Of a stretch of 64,000 bases of DNA, positions 44,101-52,419 are shown piece by piece; positions within the stretch are counted from its first letter, which is position 1; every line of letters starts with the position of its first letter. The DNA is from Paenibacillus terrigena DSM 21567. Its GTDB lineage: Bacteria; Bacillota; Bacilli; Paenibacillales; Paenibacillaceae. The notes under the pieces are model-generated. The model was given only the letters and a program-made list of their open reading frames with translations. It was not told the DNA's origin and ran no database searches. The translations under genes and the position numbers were made by a program. The stretch spans positions 18,188 through 82,187 of the forward strand of contig NZ_KB895426.1 of assembly GCF_000374845.1 (NCBI RefSeq), given 5' to 3'.

Positions 44101-47100
44101 ATTGAAGGCCGCCATGTTGGACTTGAAGTGATCTCCAGCAAGCATCTGAGAGTCGAGTCCGTTCAAGGATATCATCTGAAGAAAGGGATCATCACGACGG
44201 CGCATCTCGCCCAAGATGTATTGAATTCGGATTGGATGCCGGAAGAAAGCATCGTCGGCGGCAAAATCAAGCCGGGTGTCATCGAATCGTACCATCTTGC
44301 AGATCTCTCCGTGGCAGGCAAGAAGCTGCAATCCAGCTCAATTACATCGGATAAAATATCGCAAGCTGCCATTCAATCGCAGCATGTGCAGCCGGGAAGC
44401 ATCCTCTCGGAACATCTACAGCCTCGCTTGATTCAGTCATCGCATATTCAATATGGCGTCATTCAGCCAGAGCATCTGGCAGAAGGATCAATATTCGCCG
44501 AGCATATTAAGCAAGAAGCGATCCAAGAAGGACATCTGCAGACGGGCTCGGTAGGCTCCGCGCAGCTGCAAGCTGGAAGTATCGTGGAATCTAAACTCGC
44601 ACAAGGCGCAGTATCAGCCTCCAAAATCGCACCGGAGTCTATTCAGACCGAGCACTTGGCTGTGGGATCAATCCAGGCAGAACACTTGAATCCACTAAGC
44701 GTGGGTAACAGCCATTTGCAGCCGGGCATTATTGATTCCAACCATTTGAAGCCGAATATTATTCAGACAGAGCACTTACAAGAAGGGGTTATTCTTCCAC
44801 ATCATTTGCGTGAGCAGACCATTTCGGAACTGCACATTCAGAACAATGCCATTCATACCGGTATGCTGCAGGATCAAAGCGTCACGCGGAATAAACTGAA
44901 TGACCGCGTCGTATCCGGTGATAAGCTGGCTCTCAAGTCGGTGACGGCTGATCATATGGCAGAGGATTCGATTCTATCCGAGCATATTAGTGCGGGAGCC
45001 GTAGAAGGCGTTCATATAGGAGCGATGGAGATAGGGTCCGATCACCTGCTGCCGCGCAGTATCTCTGATGTGCATCTGCAAGAAGGGAGTATTCAAGAAG
45101 CACATCTACAATCTGGAATTATCGGAAGCAGCCATTTGAAGGAGAGTATTGTGGAAGCCCGACATTTACAGGATAGCTCTGTAACGCGCGATAAGCTTAG
45201 TTATCGATCTGTTGGACGGGAGCATCTGGTACTGAAGTCGGTGACCTCCACCCATTTAGCCGCAGAAGCCGTAGGTCAAGAGCATGTGCAGCCGGGTAGT
45301 ATTGGGACGGAGCATTTGCAAGATGGGATCATTCAGAGCAAACATTTGCAGGAAGGCATCGTACAAGAGGAGCATTTGCAAGAGAAAGCTGTTAGCGGGA
45401 GTCACCTGCAGGATGGATCAGTTACCCGCGAGAAGCTTGGCGAGGCATCCATAGGACGTGAACAGCTCGCACCGCGTTCCGTAACTTCATCGCATTTGGC
45501 CCAGAGCTCCGTCGCATCGGAACATCTTCAGCCGCACATCGTCTCCAGTACTCATCTTCTCGAGAACGTCGTTCAGAGCCATCATTTGCAGTCATCGAGC
45601 ATCACCCATGATCATTTACAGGATAGCATCGTTCATACGAAGAATTTGCAGGAAGGCGCCGTGACGCGCGATAAGCTGGGTGAGGGTGCTGTAGGACGGG
45701 AACATCTCGTCGATAAATCGGTAACCTCTGTTCATTTGGCGTCAGGATCTGTAGGCATGGAGCATGTGCAGCCGAATAGTATAACGACGACACACCTGCA
45801 GAAGAAAATTGTGCAGAGTACTCATTTGCAGCAAGGGATCATTAGCAGTGAACATGTGCAGGAAGGGGCTATTCATACAAGGCATCTGCAAGACGGTTCC
45901 ATTATGCGCGAGCAGCTCAGCCCGCAGTCAGTAGGCAGAGAACAGATTGAAGAGAATGCGATTCAGAGCTCGCATTTAGCAGCAGGAGCGGTGGATTCCG
46001 ATCACTTGCAGCCTTCTAGCATTAACGAAGTTCATTTACAGCTCGAAATTATTCAAGGGCCGCATCTACAGAAACGAATTATCGATAATAGTCATTTGCA
46101 GGAAGAGATCATTCAGAATCGGAATATTGAGGATGGGACGATTACACGCCATAAATTGAGCAGAGATTCGGTGGGACGCGACCAACTGATGCATGACACG
46201 GTAACCTCAGCTCATCTCTCCATGGAAGTGATCGGTTCGGAGCATCTGCAACCGCAAATCATTACAGCCGCGCATTTGAATGACAGCATTATTGGAAGCG
46301 CGCATTTGCAGCAGGGCATTATTCGAAATGAGCATCTGCAAGCGGGTGTCGTGCATTCGAATCAACTGAAGGATGGCGCAGTTACGCGAGATAAATTAAG
46401 TGACGGATCTGTTGGCCGGGAACAGTTGATTCAAAAATCTGTGAATTCCTCGCATCTCGCTTACGATGCCGTAAGATCAGAGAACATCACGAGCGGAGCG
46501 ATTTCGAGCGATCATCTGCAAGCAGGCAGCATCTCGACATTGCATTTGCAGCAGAATGCTGTCGCCAGTGATCAACTGCAAGAAAATAGTGTTCAAGGAC
46601 GACACGTACAGGATGGGGCTATTACTCGGAGTAAAATCGGGCGAGGTGCCGTCAGCAGTGAGCAGCTCGCGGAGCATGCGGTTAGCGATTCGCATATTGC
46701 TCGCGAAGCGATTCAATCGCAACACATTGCAGATGGTGCCATTACGTCACGTCATCTGCAGTCGGATACGATTCAGAGCGCTCATTTAACGAATGGACTG
46801 ATTGGTAAAGAGCATTTGCAGGATGCTAGTGTTCAATCGCGTCATATTCAGGATGGTACGATTACCCGTTACAAGTTAAGTGAGGGAGCCGTAGGACGGG
46901 AGCATCTACTGGATCAATCCGTGACTTCGGAACATTTAATGAGCGACGCGGTCACTTCCGAGCATATTGCATCTGCATCCGTAACGACAGAACATTTGCG
47001 TAAAGGCATAATAACATGCGATCATTTGCAGGAAGCCAGCGTGCAGACACGGAACATCCAGGATCGTGCCATCACGCGAGATAAATTAAGTGCAGGTGCA

Positions 47101-50016
47101 GTCGGCCGAGAGCAGCTCGCAAACCAATCTGTAGACACAGCCCATATTGCTTACGAATCTGTGAAATCCGAACACATTGCAACGGGTTCGGTCACGATGG
47201 CGCATTTGGAGCCAGGACTGCTGCAGCGTGTAAATCTAGGAAATGAATCCATTGGACGCGAACATTTGCAAGCAGGCAGTGTGCAGACGGAGAGTCTGGC
47301 CGATGAGATCGTTACACGGGAGAAATTAGCGAGAGATGCTGTCGGCAGCGATCAACTCGGTGTTGGCGTGATCACATCCAAGCATTTGGCGACGGAAATA
47401 GTCAATACGACGCATCTTGCTCATGAGTCCGTTACATCGGATCATATCCAAGCGAATTCGATCAGCAGTGAACACCTGCAAGATGGAATTATCGGCAGTG
47501 AGCATTTACGTGTAGGCATCGTAGGTTCGGAGTATTTGCAGTTTGGATCCGTGTCAGAGGACCACTTGCTTGAAGACAGTGTAGGAACGCAGCATTTGCA
47601 AGCAGGTAGTGTTCATGACGTGAACATTATGGATGGCGCGGTTACGCGGGAGAAGCTAGCGGCAAATGCAGTGGGTCGGGAGCAGCTTGCATCCGAATCC
47701 GTAACAGAGGCGCATCTCTCGGTGGAAGCTGTTCATGCAGAGCACCTTGCGCAAGGAGCCGTGACTGCGGATCATCTGCAAGCTGGTGCTGTTGGAATCC
47801 ACCACCTGCAGGAAGATGTGATTGGCAAAGAACATCTGCAGTCCGACAGCGTAACCGATGAGCATTTGAACAATAACAGTGTAGGATCCCGTCACTTGAA
47901 GGCAGATAGTATCCAGAGCCATCATATCCAGAAAGGCAGCATTTTATGGGATCATCTGCATGCAGGTATCGTGCATACGAAGCTGTTGGCAGACGGTGTC
48001 GTCACACAGGAAAAATTAGGGATGGGTGTCGTCGGCAGCGATCAGCTCGAAGAACAGTCCGTGAACTCGGTACACCTCGCGACGGAAGCCGTCAATACCG
48101 AACACATTGCGATCACATCCATTACATCGGATCATCTGCAGGATGGAGTTATCGGCAGTGTGCATCTCCAAGAGAAGATCATTGGAAGCGAGCATTTGCA
48201 GCAGGGCAGCGTGAAGGGTGAACATCTCAGCGAAGAAAGTGTCGGATCACAGCAGTTGCAAGCTGGAAGTGTTCAAGGACAACATATCCAATCAGGAAGT
48301 ATTTCATTCGAGCATTTAGAGCTGGGTATCGTGCAGACAGAGAATCTGATAGACGGTGCAGTTACGAGAGAGAAAATCGCGCTTCATGCCGTTGGTAGTG
48401 AACAACTCGAACCTCAATCCATCAGCTCAGCACATTTAGCGAAGGACTCGGTGGGTACTGAACAACTTGCTATGGCTTCCATTGCGTCAAATCATCTGCA
48501 AGACCATAGTATTAGCAGTGTGCATCTTCAAGCAAATTCCGTTGGCAGTGAGCATTTACAGCAAGGGATCATAAAGCGTGAACATCTCGGTGAGGAAAGT
48601 GTCGGATCACAGCAGATTCAGCCAGGAAGTATTCAAGGTCATCATCTCCAAGCGAACTGCATCTCATCGGAACACTTGCAAGCGGGCAGTATACGAGCTG
48701 AACATCTCGCGCCATCGTCGGTTACTTCAGTTCATTTGCAAGAGGGCATGATCAGCAGTATGCATCTGCGGGAAGGCATCATCGGCAGCGAACAGCTGAA
48801 GCAAGGAATCGTTAGTAGGGAGCATCTCCAAGACGGCGCAGTGACGCGCGAGAAGATCGCTATAAATGCTGTCGGCAGTGAACATCTTGCCGTCGAATCC
48901 GTAAGGGGTAACCACTTGGCGAAGGAATCCATTCAAGGGGAGCATCTGGCCCTAGACTCTGTCACATCGAGTCATCTGCAAGCCGGTGTCATCGGAAGCC
49001 AGCATTTGCAGGAAGGCATTGTCGGCACAGCACATTTGCAAATAGGTGCAATTGGCAGTGAATCTCTGCAAGAAGGCATCATTAGCAGTATTCATCTACA
49101 AGCTGGCAGCGTGACCGAAGCACATCTTGGCGAAAGCTGCGTCGGCGCACGGCAGCTGCAAACGGGAAGTATTAAGGGCGATCATTTGGTAGCAGGCAGC
49201 ATTACATCGGATCATCTGCAAGAAAGTGCTGTAACGCGAGATAAGCTTGCTCTTGAGGTTATTGGCGGTGAGCAACTGGCTAAGCAATCTATTGGCGTTG
49301 AGCATTTGCAAATCGAGACACTGGATTGTATCCAAGCGATGTCTCGCTCCATGACGATAGAGTTACCAGAAAACAGTGTAACCAGTGAGGTTCTGGCCGA
49401 TGAGTCTGTGACTTCGAATAAAATAGCGCCTCTTGCAGTGACTTCTGCCCATGTGACCCCAGGATCGATTCTTACAGCGCATATCGGTGGTCAGCAGATT
49501 GAAGCGGGGCATTTGCAGGAGCAAGTGATTCAATCCCACCATCTGGTTGAAGGAATTATTCAAGGTCAGCATATTGGATCGGATGAAGTGACGACGGATC
49601 ATATTCGGGCTCAAACGATCGTATCACGCCATATTCAGCCGTCATCGATTCTTTCCTGGCATGTTCAGACAGATAGTATTGGTACGGATAAGCTGCAGAA
49701 TCAATCCGTTACCCCAGAGAAGCTATCCTTCCAGCCTGTTCAGACCGTCGCTTCGAATGGAGCCACATTGCAGCAATTTGGGATGACACCGTTCAACTTT
49801 AATCTGCATGACGAGAAGATTGAAGTTACAATTCCATTCCAAGAAGCATTCGGCAATTCGAACTATGTGGTTGTCGCAATGACGAATCAATCGACATGCT
49901 ATACCTCGCTCAAATCCAAGAATGAGAAGTATGCGGTTGTTGAGGTCGTGCGCACAAGATTCACACCGGAACCGAACGCGGTCATCTCGTGGATCGCTAT
50001 GGGAACCAAAGGTTAA
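41101..50016 (+). CDS. Giant repetitive protein with 260 decapeptide units, probable spore-surface fibre
   Basis: A 2,971-residue protein; ATG 41101 follows AGGAAGGAGAG. Residues 1-260 form a head: a basic start (KKPKRSARSTKSKK) then a low-complexity Glu/Ser/Pro-rich stretch. From 41881 to 49320 there are 248 decapeptides in unbroken 30-nt phase, then a 19-residue break (LDCIQAMSRSMTIELPENS) and 12 more units to 49737. The unit is [VI]-x-x-x-[HKQ]-[LI]-x-x-x-[SAI], for example VTSEHLQDGS. The last 92 residues form a non-repetitive domain (FGNSNYVVVAMTNQSTCYTS ... ISWIAMGTKG) like the C-terminal domains of phage tail fibres. Aliphatics every five residues suggest a beta-solenoid. There is no signal peptide or LPXTG. 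Neighbouring glycosyltransferases and spore-coat genes suggest a spore-surface fibre. Confidence 0.85.
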   Translation: MKKPKRSARSTKSKKPLYYVDNPNSRELNWLGTANKTQAAVDPQEEKDVSINAMTPLPTRPETNSKSDDTEILIPLEDVLSQVIEEAQVQLQSEPEVKLQERKLAMSLKSEISKDTESGPAPLEQRPESSESDNSASSASRTKLEARRASAMKPPSEVAAEADSATQPPSTRGNKTASESVEERRAAVRARSKSKSEPQAEVTLPEAPPEPPKVEEVKSEAVQEVKVEVQQVPEAFEQQEYDEANSLSRIFSPFGRNKGVVYTDDLVDGAVTNEKLAPYSIDGSKIKKESIGADALKDYAIQSIKIADGAISAAKIAPESVSGEHLIRQSITSGKIRDRSITGEKLKDGSITSEKLADKTIDSNKIAEGSIQTKHLASLIVSSDLIQNQSITSEKIRSGAVQTENLANDVIDTSKLSDGAVTSDKLQDESVTESKIFPGSVVGVHLKEGAVTKRHIAKKSIQRDHIEDAQIDSHHILPAAIHSVHLKPNSISSVLLDSQAVGTPHLQDDAIKQQHIGVSEIQTWHFADQSITSPKLADQAVSTVKLVDHAVTTSKIADQSIIPQKLADEAIQSRHLAKNTVVADKIAPLAIGSGHLKSESVGPEHIQDQAIMEIHLNRSAVTSDKINNRAVQSEHIELAGIHTEHLANETITSDKLAKNSVLTEAIVDGSVTEAKLASQSVTSDVLADDAVQAFHIAEKSVTSQAIAQEAVQSFHIQAGSIGSEHLQMFSVGQPMLKNEAVSAEKIASNAIRDRHIGPGTVFSHHLADHAVTSLKISPESVSTDKLNDMAVTTPKLADQSVNSSKIGYEAVMTSHLSAGAVTSPIIAEQAISSEHLQDQIVGTEHLQFDAVGTEQLQDGSITSEKITKQSITSDKMAIGSVDGPHIRNQAIHSSHLMQETIQSQHLRDESVSTAKLADGSVTSDKLAIESITEDHLASSSVGQDKIQPGAITSVHIQDESVQDQHLEDHAVGERHIQQDAIRTDMLQNQSVTSEKISSGAIEGRHVGLEVISSKHLRVESVQGYHLKKGIITTAHLAQDVLNSDWMPEESIVGGKIKPGVIESYHLADLSVAGKKLQSSSITSDKISQAAIQSQHVQPGSILSEHLQPRLIQSSHIQYGVIQPEHLAEGSIFAEHIKQEAIQEGHLQTGSVGSAQLQAGSIVESKLAQGAVSASKIAPESIQTEHLAVGSIQAEHLNPLSVGNSHLQPGIIDSNHLKPNIIQTEHLQEGVILPHHLREQTISELHIQNNAIHTGMLQDQSVTRNKLNDRVVSGDKLALKSVTADHMAEDSILSEHISAGAVEGVHIGAMEIGSDHLLPRSISDVHLQEGSIQEAHLQSGIIGSSHLKESIVEARHLQDSSVTRDKLSYRSVGREHLVLKSVTSTHLAAEAVGQEHVQPGSIGTEHLQDGIIQSKHLQEGIVQEEHLQEKAVSGSHLQDGSVTREKLGEASIGREQLAPRSVTSSHLAQSSVASEHLQPHIVSSTHLLENVVQSHHLQSSSITHDHLQDSIVHTKNLQEGAVTRDKLGEGAVGREHLVDKSVTSVHLASGSVGMEHVQPNSITTTHLQKKIVQSTHLQQGIISSEHVQEGAIHTRHLQDGSIMREQLSPQSVGREQIEENAIQSSHLAAGAVDSDHLQPSSINEVHLQLEIIQGPHLQKRIIDNSHLQEEIIQNRNIEDGTITRHKLSRDSVGRDQLMHDTVTSAHLSMEVIGSEHLQPQIITAAHLNDSIIGSAHLQQGIIRNEHLQAGVVHSNQLKDGAVTRDKLSDGSVGREQLIQKSVNSSHLAYDAVRSENITSGAISSDHLQAGSISTLHLQQNAVASDQLQENSVQGRHVQDGAITRSKIGRGAVSSEQLAEHAVSDSHIAREAIQSQHIADGAITSRHLQSDTIQSAHLTNGLIGKEHLQDASVQSRHIQDGTITRYKLSEGAVGREHLLDQSVTSEHLMSDAVTSEHIASASVTTEHLRKGIITCDHLQEASVQTRNIQDRAITRDKLSAGAVGREQLANQSVDTAHIAYESVKSEHIATGSVTMAHLEPGLLQRVNLGNESIGREHLQAGSVQTESLADEIVTREKLARDAVGSDQLGVGVITSKHLATEIVNTTHLAHESVTSDHIQANSISSEHLQDGIIGSEHLRVGIVGSEYLQFGSVSEDHLLEDSVGTQHLQAGSVHDVNIMDGAVTREKLAANAVGREQLASESVTEAHLSVEAVHAEHLAQGAVTADHLQAGAVGIHHLQEDVIGKEHLQSDSVTDEHLNNNSVGSRHLKADSIQSHHIQKGSILWDHLHAGIVHTKLLADGVVTQEKLGMGVVGSDQLEEQSVNSVHLATEAVNTEHIAITSITSDHLQDGVIGSVHLQEKIIGSEHLQQGSVKGEHLSEESVGSQQLQAGSVQGQHIQSGSISFEHLELGIVQTENLIDGAVTREKIALHAVGSEQLEPQSISSAHLAKDSVGTEQLAMASIASNHLQDHSISSVHLQANSVGSEHLQQGIIKREHLGEESVGSQQIQPGSIQGHHLQANCISSEHLQAGSIRAEHLAPSSVTSVHLQEGMISSMHLREGIIGSEQLKQGIVSREHLQDGAVTREKIAINAVGSEHLAVESVRGNHLAKESIQGEHLALDSVTSSHLQAGVIGSQHLQEGIVGTAHLQIGAIGSESLQEGIISSIHLQAGSVTEAHLGESCVGARQLQTGSIKGDHLVAGSITSDHLQESAVTRDKLALEVIGGEQLAKQSIGVEHLQIETLDCIQAMSRSMTIELPENSVTSEVLADESVTSNKIAPLAVTSAHVTPGSILTAHIGGQQIEAGHLQEQVIQSHHLVEGIIQGQHIGSDEVTTDHIRAQTIVSRHIQPSSILSWHVQTDSIGTDKLQNQSVTPEKLSFQPVQTVASNGATLQQFGMTPFNFNLHDEKIEVTIPFQEAFGNSNYVVVAMTNQSTCYTSLKSKNEKYAVVEVVRTRFTPEPNAVISWIAMGTKG
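41881..49737 (+). repeat. 30-bp coding repeat region (248 + 12 units) with nested 240-bp superrepeat
   Basis: Every 30 bases from 41881 to 49320 a Val, Ile or Leu codon opens a new unit; the phase is broken once at 49321-49377 and resumes to 49737. Units with T-R-D/E-K-L followed by V-G-R-E-Q/H-L mark a superrepeat. They start at 45181, 45421, 45661, 45901, 46141, 46381, 46621 and 46861, exactly 240 bp apart, then at 47071, 47311, 47641, 48001, 48361, 48841 and 49231. Confidence 0.95.
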
Positions 50017-50084
50017 TGAGCTTCAACCATTAGGCTATACGTCGAGCCTCAGTGTCATTATGCGTAACAGATCAATAAAGGAAC

Positions 50085-50133
50085 AAAGAGGATCGCGCTC
50101 CAAAGCATGAAGCTTGGGGTGGCGATCCTCTTT
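50085..50133 (+). terminator. Hairpin terminator after the giant gene
   Basis: AAAGAGGATCGC and GCGATCCTCTTT form a long stem about 70 bp after the stop. The T-run is short. Confidence 0.65.
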
Positions 50134-50263
50134 GCGTGTGGAGCAGTACAGAAGCCGTCGCACAAAGGAATGTACAACATAAAATGTCTGGTATATAGGG
50201 TTATAGAAAGGCATGCCACGCATGAGGGAGTGGACTTTTCTTGGATCTGGAGGTGAATCGTCA

Positions 50264-51058
50264 TTGATTGCAAACAACCGAAAAAGGGCTCGGAAACCAA
50301 GACGCAGCGTACGATCCTATCCGCATGCCTCACCTTATCTTTCCGTCATCATCCCGGCCATGAATGAACGGCGTACGATCGCGAGAGTGATTCGAGAGGC
50401 GAAGCGAATCCACCCGAATACGGAAGTCATCGTCGTCGTGAATGGTTCAACGGACGGAACCAAGAAGATTGTTGCCCGGCAAAGGGTGACATTGCTCTCT
50501 TACGAAGAACCATTGGGCCATGATGTGGGACGCAGTATTGGAGCGAGCGCGGCAAGAGGGAAAGTGCTGTTATTTATCGACGGAGATATGGTTATTCCTT
50601 ATAAGCAATTAAGGCCCTTCGTTCAAGCCATTGCCAGCGGAACGGATGTTGCGCTCAATGACTACTCAGGACCGACACATAAACGAACAGTGCATGGCGT
50701 CATATTAGCCAAGCATGTGTTGAACATCATGCTCTCAAGACCCGATCTTCGCGGGACTTCCATGACAGCTGTTCCGCATGCATTAAGCCGGCGAGCGCTG
50801 GATATCATCCAGTCGCCGAATTTATCCATTCCCCCTTTAGCGCATGCGATGGCTGTCCAACGTGGATTGCGTGTGCAAGCCGTACATCATGTGAATGTTG
50901 GTAAGCTTAATCCGAGTCGTGTTCGCAATCGAAATGGTGATCCGCTAGAGAATCTCATTATTGGCGATCATTTGGAGACGATGGACTGGCTAAGTCATGA
51001 GTTTGGTGTTCGCGGGGGATTCACGGATTTGACGCGGAATCGTGAGATCGTGAGGTGA
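50264..51058 (+). CDS. Glycosyltransferase family 2 (first of a tandem pair)
   Basis: A 264-residue GT-A enzyme. A TTG start at 50264 is favoured because GGAGGTGA lies 7 bp upstream. After a basic tail (NNRKRARKPRRSVRS) it reads LSVIIPAMNERRTIARVIRE, VIVVVNGSTDGTKKIV, GHDVGRSIGASAARGKVLLF then IDGDMVIP (D-G-D metal motif), and ends with IIGDHLETMDWL. The next gene shares these blocks, so the two are duplicates. The enzyme probably transfers a sugar to the surface protein; the sugar is unknown. Confidence 0.88.
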   Translation: MIANNRKRARKPRRSVRSYPHASPYLSVIIPAMNERRTIARVIREAKRIHPNTEVIVVVNGSTDGTKKIVARQRVTLLSYEEPLGHDVGRSIGASAARGKVLLFIDGDMVIPYKQLRPFVQAIASGTDVALNDYSGPTHKRTVHGVILAKHVLNIMLSRPDLRGTSMTAVPHALSRRALDIIQSPNLSIPPLAHAMAVQRGLRVQAVHHVNVGKLNPSRVRNRNGDPLENLIIGDHLETMDWLSHEFGVRGGFTDLTRNREIVR

Positions 51059-51062
51059 GCAG

Positions 51063-52250
51063 ATGAGACAACGAAAGAATTTGCCTACTGCCAAACGGCA
51101 GCCTACTGTCAAACGGCAGCCTACTGCCAAACGGCAGCCTACTGCCAAACGGCAGCCTACTGTCAAACGGAAGCCTACTGCCAAACGGCAGCCTACTGTC
51201 AAACGGAAGCCTACTGCCAAACGGCAGTCTACTGTCAAACGGAAGCCTACTGCCAAACGGCAGCTTACTGCCAAACGGCAGCTTACTGCCAAACGGCAGC
51301 TTACTGCCAAACGGCAACTTACTGCCAAACGGCAGCTTACTGCCAAACGGCAGCTTACTGCCAAACGGCATCCTACTGTAAGATCCAAGCCACGTCTGGC
51401 TAGACGATCACGACCACGATCACGATCACAAGTAAGATTACGATCTGCCACAGAGCTATCCCCACGCTATCCGATTCATACGGGGACCGTCTTCCCACCG
51501 CTTCAGCAGACGGTGTCGGCCATTCTGTCCGTGCAGAATGAAGAAGATTCCATTGGCGAAGTTCTGAATGAACTGAAGAAGCTGCAAGTTCATGAGATTA
51601 TCGTTATCTTGAATGGGTGTACGGACCGTAGCTATGACATTGCCATGCAGCATGAAAAGGTGAAAATTGTTCATTATGCAGATCCGATCGGACATGATGT
51701 TGGGCGGGCGATCGGTGCCAAACTCTCGACCTCGGATATTCTATTGTTCGTGGATGGGGATATTCCTATATCTGCAAATGCGTTAATGCCTTTTATCTAT
51801 GCTGTGCATCGAGGAATCGATGTCGCACTGAATGATATTAGTCCGTTCATATCCACATTTGATCGTCGAGATGATTTGACCCGCTGCAAAGAATTTCTGA
51901 ATCGAAGCTTAGGTCGCAGTGATCTGACGGTGAATTCCATGACAGCGGTCCCGCATGCGTTATCCCGCAGAGCGATCGAAATCATTGGATATGACAACTT
52001 GATGGTCCCGCCAAAAGCGCAAGCGATCGCGATGTTGAGGGGACTTAAGATTGAGCTTGTTGGGAGTGTAAATGTGATCGAACGCAATAAGGTGCGTAAG
52101 AGTAATGTAGGCCGTGTGAATCCTGTCGCACAAATGATTATCGGCGATCACCTCGAAGCGATTCGTCAAGCGATGAACTTGATTGGGAATCGATTATCGC
52201 TGCCCGATCATTCGCGGAAACGCATTGCGGCGATTAGAAACGGGATATGA
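51063..52250 (+). CDS. Glycosyltransferase family 2 with 16-fold basic hexapeptide N-terminal tail
   Basis: A 395-residue protein. Residues about 8-103 are 16 tandem hexapeptides of the type PTAKRQ, PTVKRK or LTAKRQ, then a further Arg-rich stretch (RLARRSRPRSRSQVRLRS). The GT2 domain begins VSAILSVQNEEDSIGEVLNE and has VILNGCTDRSYDIAMQ, GHDVGRAIGAKLSTSDILLF then VDGDIPIS and MIIGDHLEAIRQAM, matching the preceding gene. The start lies 4 bp after the upstream stop with GAGGTGAG, so translation is coupled. The basic tail may bind an anionic polymer or acidic protein. The stop TGA is followed in frame by a glycosyltransferase-like remnant. Confidence 0.88.
   Translation: MRQRKNLPTAKRQPTVKRQPTAKRQPTAKRQPTVKRKPTAKRQPTVKRKPTAKRQSTVKRKPTAKRQLTAKRQLTAKRQLTAKRQLTAKRQLTAKRQLTAKRHPTVRSKPRLARRSRPRSRSQVRLRSATELSPRYPIHTGTVFPPLQQTVSAILSVQNEEDSIGEVLNELKKLQVHEIIVILNGCTDRSYDIAMQHEKVKIVHYADPIGHDVGRAIGAKLSTSDILLFVDGDIPISANALMPFIYAVHRGIDVALNDISPFISTFDRRDDLTRCKEFLNRSLGRSDLTVNSMTAVPHALSRRAIEIIGYDNLMVPPKAQAIAMLRGLKIELVGSVNVIERNKVRKSNVGRVNPVAQMIIGDHLEAIRQAMNLIGNRLSLPDHSRKRIAAIRNGI
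51084..51371 (+). repeat. Sixteen tandem 18-bp repeats inside the GT2 gene
   Basis: Units have the form CCTACTGCCAAACGGCAG, with variants CCTACTGTCAAACGGAAG, CTTACTGCCAAACGGCAG and so on. Sixteen units run from 51084 to 51371 with a decayed seventeenth. Most units contain the small palindrome CTGCC-AAAC-GGCAG. Confidence 0.95.
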
Positions 52251-52388
52251 GACCGAGAGGCGTGGATCGACTTGGAGGTTTCTGCTTGCTTCAAGGAGCA
52301 GCCGAATGAAGCGTTACAGCAGGTATTCGAGCGTAACCACCGCTTATTTATGGATAAATGGAGTGTGGATCCTCACATTTATATCTAG
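52251..52388 (+). pseudogene. Remnant of a glycosyltransferase C-terminus in frame after a TGA
   Basis: Directly after the TGA of the GT2 gene the same frame stays open for 45 codons: EAWIDLEVSACFKEQPNEAL, QQVFERNHRLFMDKWSVDPH, IYI, stop. F-E-R-N-H-R-L-F-M-D-K-W resembles NRRNEQFFIQKWG in the GT2 at 54367-55710, a usual C-terminal motif of GT2 enzymes. It has no start of its own and is probably what is left of a deleted glycosyltransferase. Confidence 0.55.
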
Positions 52389-52419
52389 ATGGGGCCTCTA
52401 CAGGAAAGGGAGGATTTGC

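Noticed and set aside
41101..50016. Giant protein as a prophage tail fibre
   Set aside because: The C-terminal domain and repeats recall tail fibres, but no phage structural, lysis or integrase genes lie nearby; the neighbours are glycosyltransferases and spore-coat-type genes.
50990..51451. Reverse-strand repetitive frames over the 18-bp repeats
   Set aside because: They are shadows of the KR-rich tail; the plus-strand frame continues into a complete GT2 domain.
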